Below, one piece after another: positions 55,208-62,549 of a DNA stretch of 64,000 nt; within the stretch, counting starts at the first letter, position 1, and every line of letters starts with the position of its first letter. Source of the stretch: Citromicrobium sp. JLT1363 (GTDB lineage: Bacteria; Pseudomonadota; Alphaproteobacteria; Sphingomonadales; Sphingomonadaceae); assembly GCF_000186705.1 (NCBI RefSeq), contig NZ_AEUE01000001.1, positions 62,001-126,000 on the forward strand, given 5' to 3'. The notes beneath the pieces were generated by a model, which searched no databases, was not told the DNA's origin, and saw nothing but the letters and a program-made list of their open reading frames with translations. The position numbers and the translations under genes were made by a program.

Positions 55208-55945
55208 TCACGCGCGCGTCAGGTGGCCTTCCACGGCGGCCAGCAACCGCGCGATGTCCTGCCCGGATGAAAGGCGATGATCCCCGCTTTTGCTCAGCAG
55301 AAGAAGAACATCGGGGGTGGTCAGGCGTTCCACCAGCCGCAGGCTTGTCTGCCACGGCACGTCGGCATCGGCCTGGCCCTGCAGCAGCGTGACCGGACAA
55401 TCGAGCGGGATCGGCGCATCCAGCAGCAGGTGCAATTGCGCGTCCGACCAGAAGCCCGGGTACGTCGGCGTGGGGTCCGGGCCGTAGGGGTTGTCCTCCA
55501 GCACGGTCTCTCCGTGCCTGAGCTGCGCCTTTTGCGCATCGTCGTAACCCCAGTCCGAAAAGTCGGGCGCGGCCGCGATGCCGACCAGCCCTGCGAGCCG
55601 ATCCTTGCCGAGTTTCAGCGCAACCAGCAGCATCAGCCAGCCGCCCATCGACGAACCGACCAGCAGCACCGGCCCGTCAAGCTTCGCCTCGATCAGTGCC
55701 AGCGCTTCGTCGCGCCAGCGCGAGAGCGTGCCTTCGGCAAGATCGCCCCCCGATTCGCCGCAGCCCGAATAGTCGAACAGCAGGCAGGTGCGGCCTTGCT
55801 CGCGCGCCCATTCGAACAGCGCACTCGCCTTCGATCCCGCCATGTCGGACATGTAGCCCGGCAGGAAAACGATCGCGGGGCCGGTGCCTCGGGTCAGGCG
55901 GTAGGCGATGCGGCGCCCGTCGGGCAGGTCGAGAAAGTCGGTCAT
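55208..55945 (-). CDS. Alpha/beta hydrolase
   Basis: A 245-residue hydrolase starting at MTDFLDL. The nucleophile elbow is LVGSSMGGWL (Ser near 105), LLQGQADADVP supplies the acid, and SGDHRLSSG the His. VFLPGYMSDMAGSKA forms the oxyanion loop. Compact size without a lid suggests a short-chain esterase or a palmitoyl-thioesterase-like enzyme of the ABHD10 type. The longer frame starting at 56368 has no start signal consistent with the family. Confidence 0.88.
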   Translation of the reverse strand: MTDFLDLPDGRRIAYRLTRGTGPAIVFLPGYMSDMAGSKASALFEWAREQGRTCLLFDYSGCGESGGDLAEGTLSRWRDEALALIEAKLDGPVLLVGSSMGGWLMLLVALKLGKDRLAGLVGIAAAPDFSDWGYDDAQKAQLRHGETVLEDNPYGPDPTPTYPGFWSDAQLHLLLDAPIPLDCPVTLLQGQADADVPWQTSLRLVERLTTPDVLLLLSKSGDHRLSSGQDIARLLAAVEGHLTRA

Positions 55946-56207
55946 GTCCCGAAGGAGTAGGAGGCGCGCAGGCCCGTGTCCATGCGCGCAGTGGGCAAGC
56001 GCAGGGGCCGATTTTCCTACCCGTTGGCAACGCGCTACAGCATGATGGATGATCGAAGCGCACCCTGTCCGGAAGGCTCTTGAACCTCCGTGCGCGTCCC
56101 TTCGGGCCCGGCGGAATTTTCCGCCCCTGGACACTGTGTCAGGTGTGTCAGGCAATGGCGGTGCGGATCGTCTCGGTTCCGTCACGCAAGGCGAATAAGC
56201 GCGCCTC

Positions 56208-57887
56208 ATGAGCAATCTTCTCGCCCCCCCGCCCGCCGCCGAAAGCCACCCGCGTTCGGCCCTGTCGATCAATCGCCGCTCGCTGCTTGTGGGCGGCGCG
56301 CTGGGGGCGGGCTTCGCGGCCATGCCGCTGTCCGCACAGGCGCGCGCGAAGGGCTTCACGCATGGCATCGCCAGCGGGGAGCCTCACGCGAACGGCGTGC
56401 TGCTGTGGACGCGCTTCGTGGGATCGAACGAGGCGAAGCTGGCCTGGCAGGTCAGCGACAGCGCGCAGTTCACGCGCGTGGTGGCCGAAGGCGAAACGCT
56501 GGCCGCGCCGGGCAGCGACTGGTGCGCCAAGGCAAAGGTGACGGGGCTGGAGCCCGATTCCTGGTACTATTACCGCTTCGTGGGCCCGGATGGTTCGCGC
56601 TCCGCAGTGGGCCGGACCCGCACGTTGCCGGTCGGCCCCACCAGCCGTTTCCGGCTGGGCGTGTTCTCCTGCTCGAACATGGGGTTCGGCTATTTCAACG
56701 CCTACGCCCATGCGGCCGAGGCGAACGAATTCGACCTGCTGCTGCACCTGGGCGACTACCTGTACGAATATCAGGTGGGCAAATACCCGGACGCGGACCA
56801 GAGCGTCGAAGGGCGTACTCTCGCGCCGACCAGCGAGATCGTGCAGCTGGCCGATTATCGCCTGCGTCATGCGACCTACCGGATGGACCCGGATCTGCAG
56901 CGGCTGACGCAGCTCTATCCGATGATCCTGGTGCCCGACGATCACGAAAGCGCGAACGATTCGTGGAAGGGCGGGGCGGAGAATCACCAGCCCGCGACCG
57001 AGGGATCGTGGGATGTGCGCAAGGCGGCCTCGATGCGTGCCTATCGCGAGTGGCTGCCCGTTTCCGACGATCCGTGGAAGGCGTACGATATCGGCGATCT
57101 CGCCACGCTCTTCCGGCTGGAGACGCGGCTGATCGGGCGCGACCAGCAGCTGAGCGTTGCCAGCGTGCTGGCGGGCAGGAAGACCCCGGACGAGATGATG
57201 GCCGCGCTCACCGCGTTCCGCGACGGGGCCTGGGCCGATCCTTCGCGCCACATGCTGGGCGCCGCACAGGAGGCGTGGCTGGCCGAACAGCTGCGCGCCT
57301 CGACCCGCAGCGGCAGGCGCTGGCAGGTGCTGGTGCAGCAGGTTCTGATGGGCAATCTCAGCACGCCGACCGCGCTTGCGGGCGCGCTGCCCGCCAACGC
57401 GCCCGAGGCGCTTCGCCAGCGGGTGCAGGCGGGGGCCATGGCCAGCCAGGTAGGGCTGCCGCTGAACATGGATGCGTGGGACGGCTACCCTGCCGCGCGC
57501 GCACGCGTGTTCGATGCCGCGCTCGCTGCCGATGCCAATCTGGTGGTGCTGGCGGGCGACACGCATAATGGCTGGGCCTTCGACCTTGCGCAGGACAAGA
57601 CGCCGGTGGGCGTCGAATTCGGCGTGTGCTCGGTCACTTCGCCCGGCTTCGAAGGCTACCTGCCGCAGATCCCGACCGCACTGATGGAGCAGGGCCTGGT
57701 GGCCGCCAACCCGCAGCTGCAATGGGCCGATACCTCGCGGCGCGGGTACATGGCGGTGGAGCTGACCCCCTCGGCGGCGACCTGCGAGTGGCGCTTCGTC
57801 TCGGGCATCCGCCAGCGCGGCACCACGCTGGCGGGCACGCACCGGATGGCGAGCGCGATGGGATCGAACCGGCTGGGGGTCGCATGA
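56208..57887 (+). CDS. phoD: PhoD-type alkaline phosphatase, Tat-exported
   Basis: A 559-residue protein. A twin-arginine signal (INRRSLLVGGALGAGFAAM) exports it folded, as PhoD needs its metals inserted in the cytoplasm. An N-terminal fibronectin-like domain (FTHGIASGEPHANGVLLWTRF) precedes the catalytic domain with LHLGDYLYEY, VPDDHESANDSW and LAGDTHNGWAFDL, which hold the Fe/Ca ligands. It hydrolyses phosphodiesters and monoesters in the periplasm. It stands alone on the plus strand, convergent with the next gene. No phosphate-response (Pho) box was sought in detail in the 262 bases upstream. Confidence 0.93.
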   Translation: MSNLLAPPPAAESHPRSALSINRRSLLVGGALGAGFAAMPLSAQARAKGFTHGIASGEPHANGVLLWTRFVGSNEAKLAWQVSDSAQFTRVVAEGETLAAPGSDWCAKAKVTGLEPDSWYYYRFVGPDGSRSAVGRTRTLPVGPTSRFRLGVFSCSNMGFGYFNAYAHAAEANEFDLLLHLGDYLYEYQVGKYPDADQSVEGRTLAPTSEIVQLADYRLRHATYRMDPDLQRLTQLYPMILVPDDHESANDSWKGGAENHQPATEGSWDVRKAASMRAYREWLPVSDDPWKAYDIGDLATLFRLETRLIGRDQQLSVASVLAGRKTPDEMMAALTAFRDGAWADPSRHMLGAAQEAWLAEQLRASTRSGRRWQVLVQQVLMGNLSTPTALAGALPANAPEALRQRVQAGAMASQVGLPLNMDAWDGYPAARARVFDAALAADANLVVLAGDTHNGWAFDLAQDKTPVGVEFGVCSVTSPGFEGYLPQIPTALMEQGLVAANPQLQWADTSRRGYMAVELTPSAATCEWRFVSGIRQRGTTLAGTHRMASAMGSNRLGVA

Positions 57888-57905
57888 TCGGGGCCCGCGC
57901 GCGCT

Positions 57906-60410
57906 TCACCTGTCGCGGCGGGCGGTAATCTCGTTCCAGATGAAATAGGCGATCAGGACGAGCGCGGCGGTGATCAGCACCCAGAAGGTGACGATGCCGA
58001 CCGAATCGCTCTTTTCCAGCGCCAGTGCGATGTCGTTGCCCACGCTCACCAGGCCCAGCAGCGCGATCACGGCGAGGGCCTGGTTGGTGCGCTTTTCGGT
58101 ATAGGCGCTCTTCATGCTGGTCGTATCCTCGACCAGCCCCTCGATCCGGTCGATCATGGCGAGGGCGCGTTCGAAGCGGTCGTCGATGCCTTTCTCGTGG
58201 AGCAGCATCTCCAGCGCGGCCTTCTCCTTCGGGTAGCGGAAGATCTTGCCGGTGCGATGGATCGTGTGGAAGCGGAACAGGTCGAGCCGGCGCTGCAGGT
58301 TCTTCTCCAGAATGCGCGCGCCGCTGCGCCCCGACATCCGCTTCGCATTGCGCCGCACGCTGTCGACGTCGCGCATCGCGATCGCCCGGAAGCGGGCGGG
58401 TTCGCGCCCCGGATCGTAGATCATGTCTTCGATCCGGTCCTCGATGGTGGTCACGGTCAGCTCGTCCTGCACCGCCGCGATCCACATCAGCAGCAGGTAG
58501 GGGCAGTTGCCCAGCGAATCGAGCGAGTTGGTGAAGGAGCGCCATTCGCGCGCGACCTCGAGGATGAAGCGGGGATGGACGTAGAGAACCGAGTCCACGC
58601 TGGCACCGCCGGGCCGCGTGGAATCGTGCACTTCGGACTTGTCCTGCCACGGAAAGTCCGGAACCCCCGTCGCCAGTCCGGCAAGGGCAAGCAGCTTGCG
58701 GTCGATATCGTTCTCCGGATCGTCGTGCGGCGGAAGATCGAGCGTGCCGCCGGGCGCGATCCAGGATCGGTCGGCGGACTTCAGCCGCGAAAGGTCGGGG
58801 GCGCCGTTGCCGTCATGGTCGAAGATCGCATTCGCCCGCTCGGCCGTTTGCACCAGCTCTTCGCTCTCGATCGAGATGCACAGGTTGCGCAGGTCGGCGG
58901 GGCGGACGGCCCGGCGTTCGAAGCCGGGGCGCCGGATGCCGTAGGCGTGGATGAGGTCGCGAAAGGCGCCCGGCTGCGTCGCAGGCTCGTTGCGTTCGAG
59001 CCAGGCGAGCCGTGCCTCGACGAAGTCGAAGATCGATCCGCCGAGCGGTCCGTCATGCTCGAAAGGTTGCCAAGTGAATTCGAGGTCTCCGTATCGGCGC
59101 ACTTCGTCCGGATCTTCCGGCTTCATCGCGAGCGCCTGGAGCTGGAGAACGGTGTACTCGTCGATGCCCTCTTCGGCGTCTTCGGGAAGGACCAGGGTGG
59201 GCAGATAGAACACCCGCCCGCTTTCGAACACGCAGAAGCAATCGCGCAGTTCGAAAGCGGTCGTGCGGGGCGCGGCGTGCATCTCGCGCCCCTCGTTCTC
59301 GGCCTTGTAGAGCCAGCGTTCAGGGCGCTTCAGCATCACGCGCCTGTTCGGGCTTCCGCGGTAATCGCCCGCCGCGAGGAACAGCAGCGGGCGGCCATTG
59401 TGGCCGGGAGGGCCGGTCGTCACATCGTCGAGGTAGGAGCGCGCAGGTTCGATGAGCTTCTCGCGCACCTTCTTGTCGCGCAGCAGCGTGTCCATGATCG
59501 ACTTGAGGACGATGGCAGGAGGCTGCTCCTCACCCCTGGGGCCGGTAAAACCCAGTTCGAAGGCGAAGGTGAAGGCGGCAGGTCCGTGAAGCGGGATGAC
59601 GGGCGTTTCGCGGAACCTGCGGTCGAAGCGCGTTCCCGGAAGCCGGCTGACGGTCAGCGTCTTGCGTCCGGCGAGGAAGGCCTCCATCGCGCGCGTGGGT
59701 GCATGATCCTCCAGCCGCGTCTGCAGCGACTGCGCCAGTTCCTGCAGCAGCGCCCGAACAGTATGGGCGGAAACCCGCGGTGCGCGCCCCGGATCGGGCG
59801 GGTCGAGAACCAGCAGGTGCAGCGCGCGGGGCTCCGCGCCGGGCCGAAGCGGGGGCATGACGTAATCGAAATCGATCGCATAGGCGCCGAGCGCGTCAAG
59901 CCGTCGGTGCCGCCGGATCAGGGCTGCGCGTTCGTCCTCTTCCGCATTATCATCGAACTTCTCGGTCTCGGCGAAAAGCAGCGTGGACTTCGACGCGATT
60001 GCGGCCAGCGCCTTGTGTGCTGCGTCGACCAGGCGCCGGGACAGGCCTTTCTCCCGATAGTCTTCCGCGATGGCCAGATAGGTCAGCAGCCCGGCGTCTG
60101 CCTGGCGGTAGTATTCCACTGTGGCGCCGCCGATCACCTTGCCTTCGCGCAGCAGCAGAATGACCTCGGTATGCGGCAGGGGCGGGGGCAGTTTGCCGTC
60201 GATATACTGCGCCCAGTCCTCCGGATTTTCCGCCAGATCGCTGTCGGGAAAGGCCTTATCGTACACCGCTTCGCGATATTCGGCGAGCAGGGCCTTGCGC
60301 CTCCTGGCGCCGACCCTGGACAGGAAAAGGACGGAGAGGTCGTGCTGGTCGGGAGCATGCTTCCCGAAGCGTCGGTTCGCCTGCCTCGTGTCGGTGATGT
60401 GCTGTTCCAT
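57906..60410 (-). CDS. Large protein with N-terminal GNAT domain and C-terminal two-helix membrane anchor
   Basis: An 834-residue protein from the ATG at 60410 (preceded by AAGGGG). Residues about 60–170 form a GNAT acetyltransferase: EVILLLREGKVIGGATVEYY, then LAIAEDYREKGLSRRLVDAAHKAL, where DYREKGLS is the acetyl-CoA loop. A long middle part (about 200–640) has no motif I recognise; a stretch NLCISIESEELVQ and a D-rich DHDGNGAPDLSRL stand out, the latter like a calcium-binding loop. The end is a long helix followed by two membrane helices (NQALAVIALLGLVSVGNDIAL; IVTFWVLITAALVLIAYFIW) and a basic tail, a shape like CorA-type or RMD1-like proteins. Function unknown; the three parts together are unusual. 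Confidence 0.75.
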   Translation of the reverse strand: MEQHITDTRQANRRFGKHAPDQHDLSVLFLSRVGARRRKALLAEYREAVYDKAFPDSDLAENPEDWAQYIDGKLPPPLPHTEVILLLREGKVIGGATVEYYRQADAGLLTYLAIAEDYREKGLSRRLVDAAHKALAAIASKSTLLFAETEKFDDNAEEDERAALIRRHRRLDALGAYAIDFDYVMPPLRPGAEPRALHLLVLDPPDPGRAPRVSAHTVRALLQELAQSLQTRLEDHAPTRAMEAFLAGRKTLTVSRLPGTRFDRRFRETPVIPLHGPAAFTFAFELGFTGPRGEEQPPAIVLKSIMDTLLRDKKVREKLIEPARSYLDDVTTGPPGHNGRPLLFLAAGDYRGSPNRRVMLKRPERWLYKAENEGREMHAAPRTTAFELRDCFCVFESGRVFYLPTLVLPEDAEEGIDEYTVLQLQALAMKPEDPDEVRRYGDLEFTWQPFEHDGPLGGSIFDFVEARLAWLERNEPATQPGAFRDLIHAYGIRRPGFERRAVRPADLRNLCISIESEELVQTAERANAIFDHDGNGAPDLSRLKSADRSWIAPGGTLDLPPHDDPENDIDRKLLALAGLATGVPDFPWQDKSEVHDSTRPGGASVDSVLYVHPRFILEVAREWRSFTNSLDSLGNCPYLLLMWIAAVQDELTVTTIEDRIEDMIYDPGREPARFRAIAMRDVDSVRRNAKRMSGRSGARILEKNLQRRLDLFRFHTIHRTGKIFRYPKEKAALEMLLHEKGIDDRFERALAMIDRIEGLVEDTTSMKSAYTEKRTNQALAVIALLGLVSVGNDIALALEKSDSVGIVTFWVLITAALVLIAYFIWNEITARRDR

Positions 60411-60462
60411 CCGGCCCCTTTCGCAAGGGGCATCGAATACGCGCGGCGTGGCGCGCAGGCCA

Positions 60463-60490
60463 GCCAAAACGCCGCCGGGGAGGGGCGGCG
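60463..60490 (-). terminator. Intrinsic terminator of the XRE/membrane-protein operon
   Basis: Read on the minus strand, a 7-base stem CGCCGCC/GGCGGCG with a 7-base loop is followed at once by TTTTGG. It lies 11 bases past the stop of the XRE gene, the last gene of that operon. Confidence 0.75.
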
Positions 60491-60500
60491 CCGGTGGCGT

Positions 60501-60692
60501 CTAGTCGCGCGAGAAAATCTCCTCGATCGCCATGCCGAAGACCTCGGCGATCTGGAAGGCGAGGGGCAGCGAGGGGTCGTAGCGACCGGTCTCGATCGCG
60601 TTGACGCTCTGCCGGCTGACGCCCAGCTCGTCCGCCAGCGCCTGTTGGCTCCAGTTGCGCTCGGCGCGCAGGACCTTGAGCCTATTCTTCAT
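60501..60692 (-). CDS. Small XRE-family regulator
   Basis: A 63-residue protein that is almost only a helix-turn-helix: RLKVLRAERNWSQQALADELGVSRQSVNAIETGRYDPSL, ending in IEEIFSRD. This compact type usually sits with small membrane proteins, as here, and represses its own operon. It overlaps the upstream 204-residue membrane gene by 11 bases. Target likely includes the dyad near 61,719. Confidence 0.88.
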   Translation of the reverse strand: MKNRLKVLRAERNWSQQALADELGVSRQSVNAIETGRYDPSLPLAFQIAEVFGMAIEEIFSRD

Positions 60693-61296
60693 CGACCGGA
60701 CCCACCTTGTGGCGCATGCTTTGCCACGCCTGGCCCAGCCCCATGCCCATCGCCCAGATCGGCACCGCCCACCAGCCGGGCACGTGCGGCACCAGCTCGA
60801 AGGTTTCGAGGAAGCCCCAGAAGCTGCCGATGGCGAGCACGAAGCCGAGCCCGATCAGCGAAGCCATGATCGCGCGATGGCGCAGGTACTCGTCCTGCTC
60901 CTCCACGATGTACCGGCCCATGACGAAGATCATGGCAAGGATCGGTGCGATCGGCAGCATCGCGAGCAGCCAGGTAAGCTCGACCGAAGGGTCGAGGTTG
61001 CGAAACACCCACATCGCGACACCCAGGCCAAGTACGTAGGCGATCGAGGTTGCCATGATTCCGAAGATGTATCGCTTCCCCGCCTGGCTCGTACTCCCGC
61101 ACCGGTTCTCGCGCTGGTTGGCCAGCGAGCGGAACAGGGCGAAGAGGAGCGCTGTCGGGACGATGGCGAGGAGCAGCGTGGTCGTATCGTTGATCGCGCC
61201 GGACGCCTTCAAGCCGAAGATCAGGCCGCAGGTTCCGAGAATCAGCCCGACCCACAAGCCGGGGCGGGCGCCCAAACCTGTTTTCGTCGTGCTCAT
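60682..61296 (-). CDS. Membrane protein of unknown function next to XRE regulator
   Basis: A 204-residue protein with about five to six helices (LWVGLILGTCGLIFGL, LLLAIVPTALLFALF, RYIFGIMATSIAYVLGL, WLLAMLPIAPILAMIFVMG, IGLGFVLAIGSFWGFL). RYIVEEQDEYLRHR between helices is a recurring element in membrane partners of small XRE proteins. I cannot name its role. It overlaps its neighbours on both sides, so the three are co-translated. Confidence 0.75.
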   Translation of the reverse strand: MSTTKTGLGARPGLWVGLILGTCGLIFGLKASGAINDTTTLLLAIVPTALLFALFRSLANQRENRCGSTSQAGKRYIFGIMATSIAYVLGLGVAMWVFRNLDPSVELTWLLAMLPIAPILAMIFVMGRYIVEEQDEYLRHRAIMASLIGLGFVLAIGSFWGFLETFELVPHVPGWWAVPIWAMGMGLGQAWQSMRHKVGPVDEE

Positions 61297-61475
61297 GCCC
61301 GGCCCCCGCAGCGCGAGCGGACCGCGACCGCGCCGATGGTGGCGACGGCCAGCGCGGGCATCACGACCAGCAGTTTCTGGGCATTGTCGCCCGGGATCAG
61401 ATCGGTGCGGCCCGCTGCGGCGATGCCGATCATTGCGACGGCCCAGACGATGGCGATGAGGAGAGAGCGTTTCAT
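61293..61475 (-). CDS. 60-residue membrane protein
   Basis: Two hydrophobic segments (LLIAIVWAVAMIGIAAA and LLVVMPALAVATIGAVAV) separated by a polar loop and ending in basic residues. ATGA overlap with the next gene. No family recognised; the four-gene layout suggests a subunit of, or partner for, the 204-residue protein. Confidence 0.6.
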   Translation of the reverse strand: MKRSLLIAIVWAVAMIGIAAAGRTDLIPGDNAQKLLVVMPALAVATIGAVAVRSRCGGRA

Positions 61476-61517
61476 GGTCGGTTTTCTTTCTATGTCAGTA
61501 TCGGCGAGGCTTTGGCC

Positions 61518-61691
61518 TCAGGAGCGAACGCGCGCCACGTCGGCACGGCGGGTAAGGCACCCGATCGCGGTCATCAGAGGGAGGGAGAGCACCGCGGCGA
61601 AGGTCGCCCAGTCGGGCAGCACGTCCACGATGTTGAGCAGGGCGACGACGACGATGAGGACGCCCCAGAGAATTTGGATATTGCGGGTCAT
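61518..61691 (-). CDS. 57-residue membrane protein, first gene of the operon
   Basis: A short ORF, MTRNIQILWGVLIVVVALL at the start and two hydrophobic helices in all, ending VARVRS. GAAGCTTGACC-type sequence and AGAAAGGAAGC lie just before the ATG, giving a good ribosome site (AAGGAAG). Size, hydrophobicity and direction match its neighbours, which supports it although it is small. Confidence 0.6.
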   Translation of the reverse strand: MTRNIQILWGVLIVVVALLNIVDVLPDWATFAAVLSLPLMTAIGCLTRRADVARVRS

Positions 61692-61718
61692 GGTCAAGCT
61701 TCCTTTCTGCTATGGAAA

Positions 61719-61750
61719 GGGTACTTGTCATACCCTACGCGCATTGTCAA
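61719..61750 (-). promoter_or_regulatory. Promoter with overlapping dyad for the XRE operon
   Basis: On the minus strand TTGACA (61,750–61,745) is a perfect -35 box. The -10 region, about 17 bases on, overlaps the inverted repeat GGGTA-7-TACCC (61,719–61,735). A repressor bound there would block RNA polymerase; the small XRE protein is the obvious candidate (inference). Confidence 0.5.
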
Positions 61751-61828
61751 GCGACCTTGCCATAAGAGAAAGCGTGCTTGCCAACCGCATCTCTGGACCC
61801 CGCGCCAAAACGCGCTATATCCCTCCGC

Positions 61829-61900
61829 ATGGCTCAGAAGATCGCCACGACTACGACCACTACGACCTCGGGGTACCGGGGGCGGATGGTCGTGGCCTGA
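61829..61900 (+). CDS. Threonine-rich leader peptide upstream of thrS
   Basis: A 23-codon ORF beginning MAQKIATTTTTTTSGY: seven threonine codons in a row (61,847–61,867, mixed ACG/ACT/ACC), then a stop at 61,898–61,900. Repeats of one codon family in a tiny ORF, followed by alternative hairpins and a threonine-related gene, are the classic form of an attenuation leader, as in the E. coli thr leader. No Shine-Dalgarno is visible; a TATAT box at 61,816–61,820 lies at the right distance for a leaderless transcript starting at the ATG. It is followed by an exoribonuclease gene and thrS. Translation is inferred, not shown. Confidence 0.6.
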   Translation: MAQKIATTTTTTTSGYRGRMVVA

Positions 61901-61911
61901 CACGCGATCGC

Positions 61912-61954
61912 CGCCACCCGGGTTCGGGTGGCGATGCGTCGGCTTCCCCGAACC
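61912..61954 (+). promoter_or_regulatory. Mutually exclusive hairpins of a putative threonine attenuator
   Basis: Hairpin A: CGCCACCCG-GGTT-CGGGTGGCG (61,912–61,933), a 9-base perfect stem. Hairpin B: GGTTCGGG (61,921–61,928) with CCCGAACC (61,947–61,954). They share bases, so only one can form. GGCGG at 61,881–61,885, inside the leader ORF, can also pair with CCGCC at 61,911–61,915, competing with hairpin A. No clear T tract follows either, so which form stops transcription, or blocks translation, is open. Confidence 0.5.
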
Positions 61955-61988
61955 TGCACCAGCTTGGCGGCGCAACGGGAAAGCGAAC

Positions 61989-62495
61989 ATGCGCTATTAC
62001 ATCGATACCGAATTCAACGGCACTGGCGGCCAGCTGCTCAGCATCGCTCTGGTGCGGCAGGACGGCGCGCATTTCTACGAGGTGCTCCACGCGCACGAAC
62101 TGATCGTGCCGTGGGTGCAGGACCATGTCGTGCCGCATTACGGGCAGGAGCCGGTGGAGCGGCTTCAGGCGGTCAAGAAGATGCAGAAATTCCTCAGGAA
62201 AGATAAGGGCCCGCACATCTTCATCGCCGACTGGCCGGAAGACCTCGCGCACTTCAATAGGATGCTGCTGCGCGGCCACGGCAAGCGCAACGATCCCTTG
62301 CAATTCGCCTGCCTGCTGCTGAACCTGCCCGGCTTCAGCACGTCGAGCGCCAGCGAAGTGCCGCACAACGCACTGGCCGACGCGCGGGCACTGGCCGATC
62401 ATGTCGAGCGCAACCTGTCCGGCGAGCTTGCGACGATGGGCCCGGCCGACCTCTCGCTGGTGCAAAGGGCTTGCGCCGACAGCGATCTTGCCTAG
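61989..62495 (+). CDS. DEDDh-type 3'-5' exoribonuclease (Rv2179c-like)
   Basis: A 168-residue nuclease. MRYYIDTEFNGTGGQLLSIAL carries the first acidic pair (DTE), IFIADWPEDLAHFNRML the second Asp, and PHNALADARALADHV the His-x4-Asp of the DEDDh class. It matches the small Rv2179c-like exoribonucleases, which trim RNA 3' ends. It lies between the threonine leader and thrS; whether the leader controls both is inference. A longer in-frame start would swallow the leader and is rejected. Confidence 0.82.
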   Translation: MRYYIDTEFNGTGGQLLSIALVRQDGAHFYEVLHAHELIVPWVQDHVVPHYGQEPVERLQAVKKMQKFLRKDKGPHIFIADWPEDLAHFNRMLLRGHGKRNDPLQFACLLLNLPGFSTSSASEVPHNALADARALADHVERNLSGELATMGPADLSLVQRACADSDLA

Positions 62496-62549
62496 GCCAC
62501 GCGGCGCAAGGCATAGCTCCTTCCCAAGACTTCCCGATGGATTGAACCA

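Noticed and set aside
58197-60869. Long plus-strand frame (890 codons) opposite the GNAT/membrane gene
   Set aside because: Antisense artefact; runs over a terminator and the XRE operon and has no family features.
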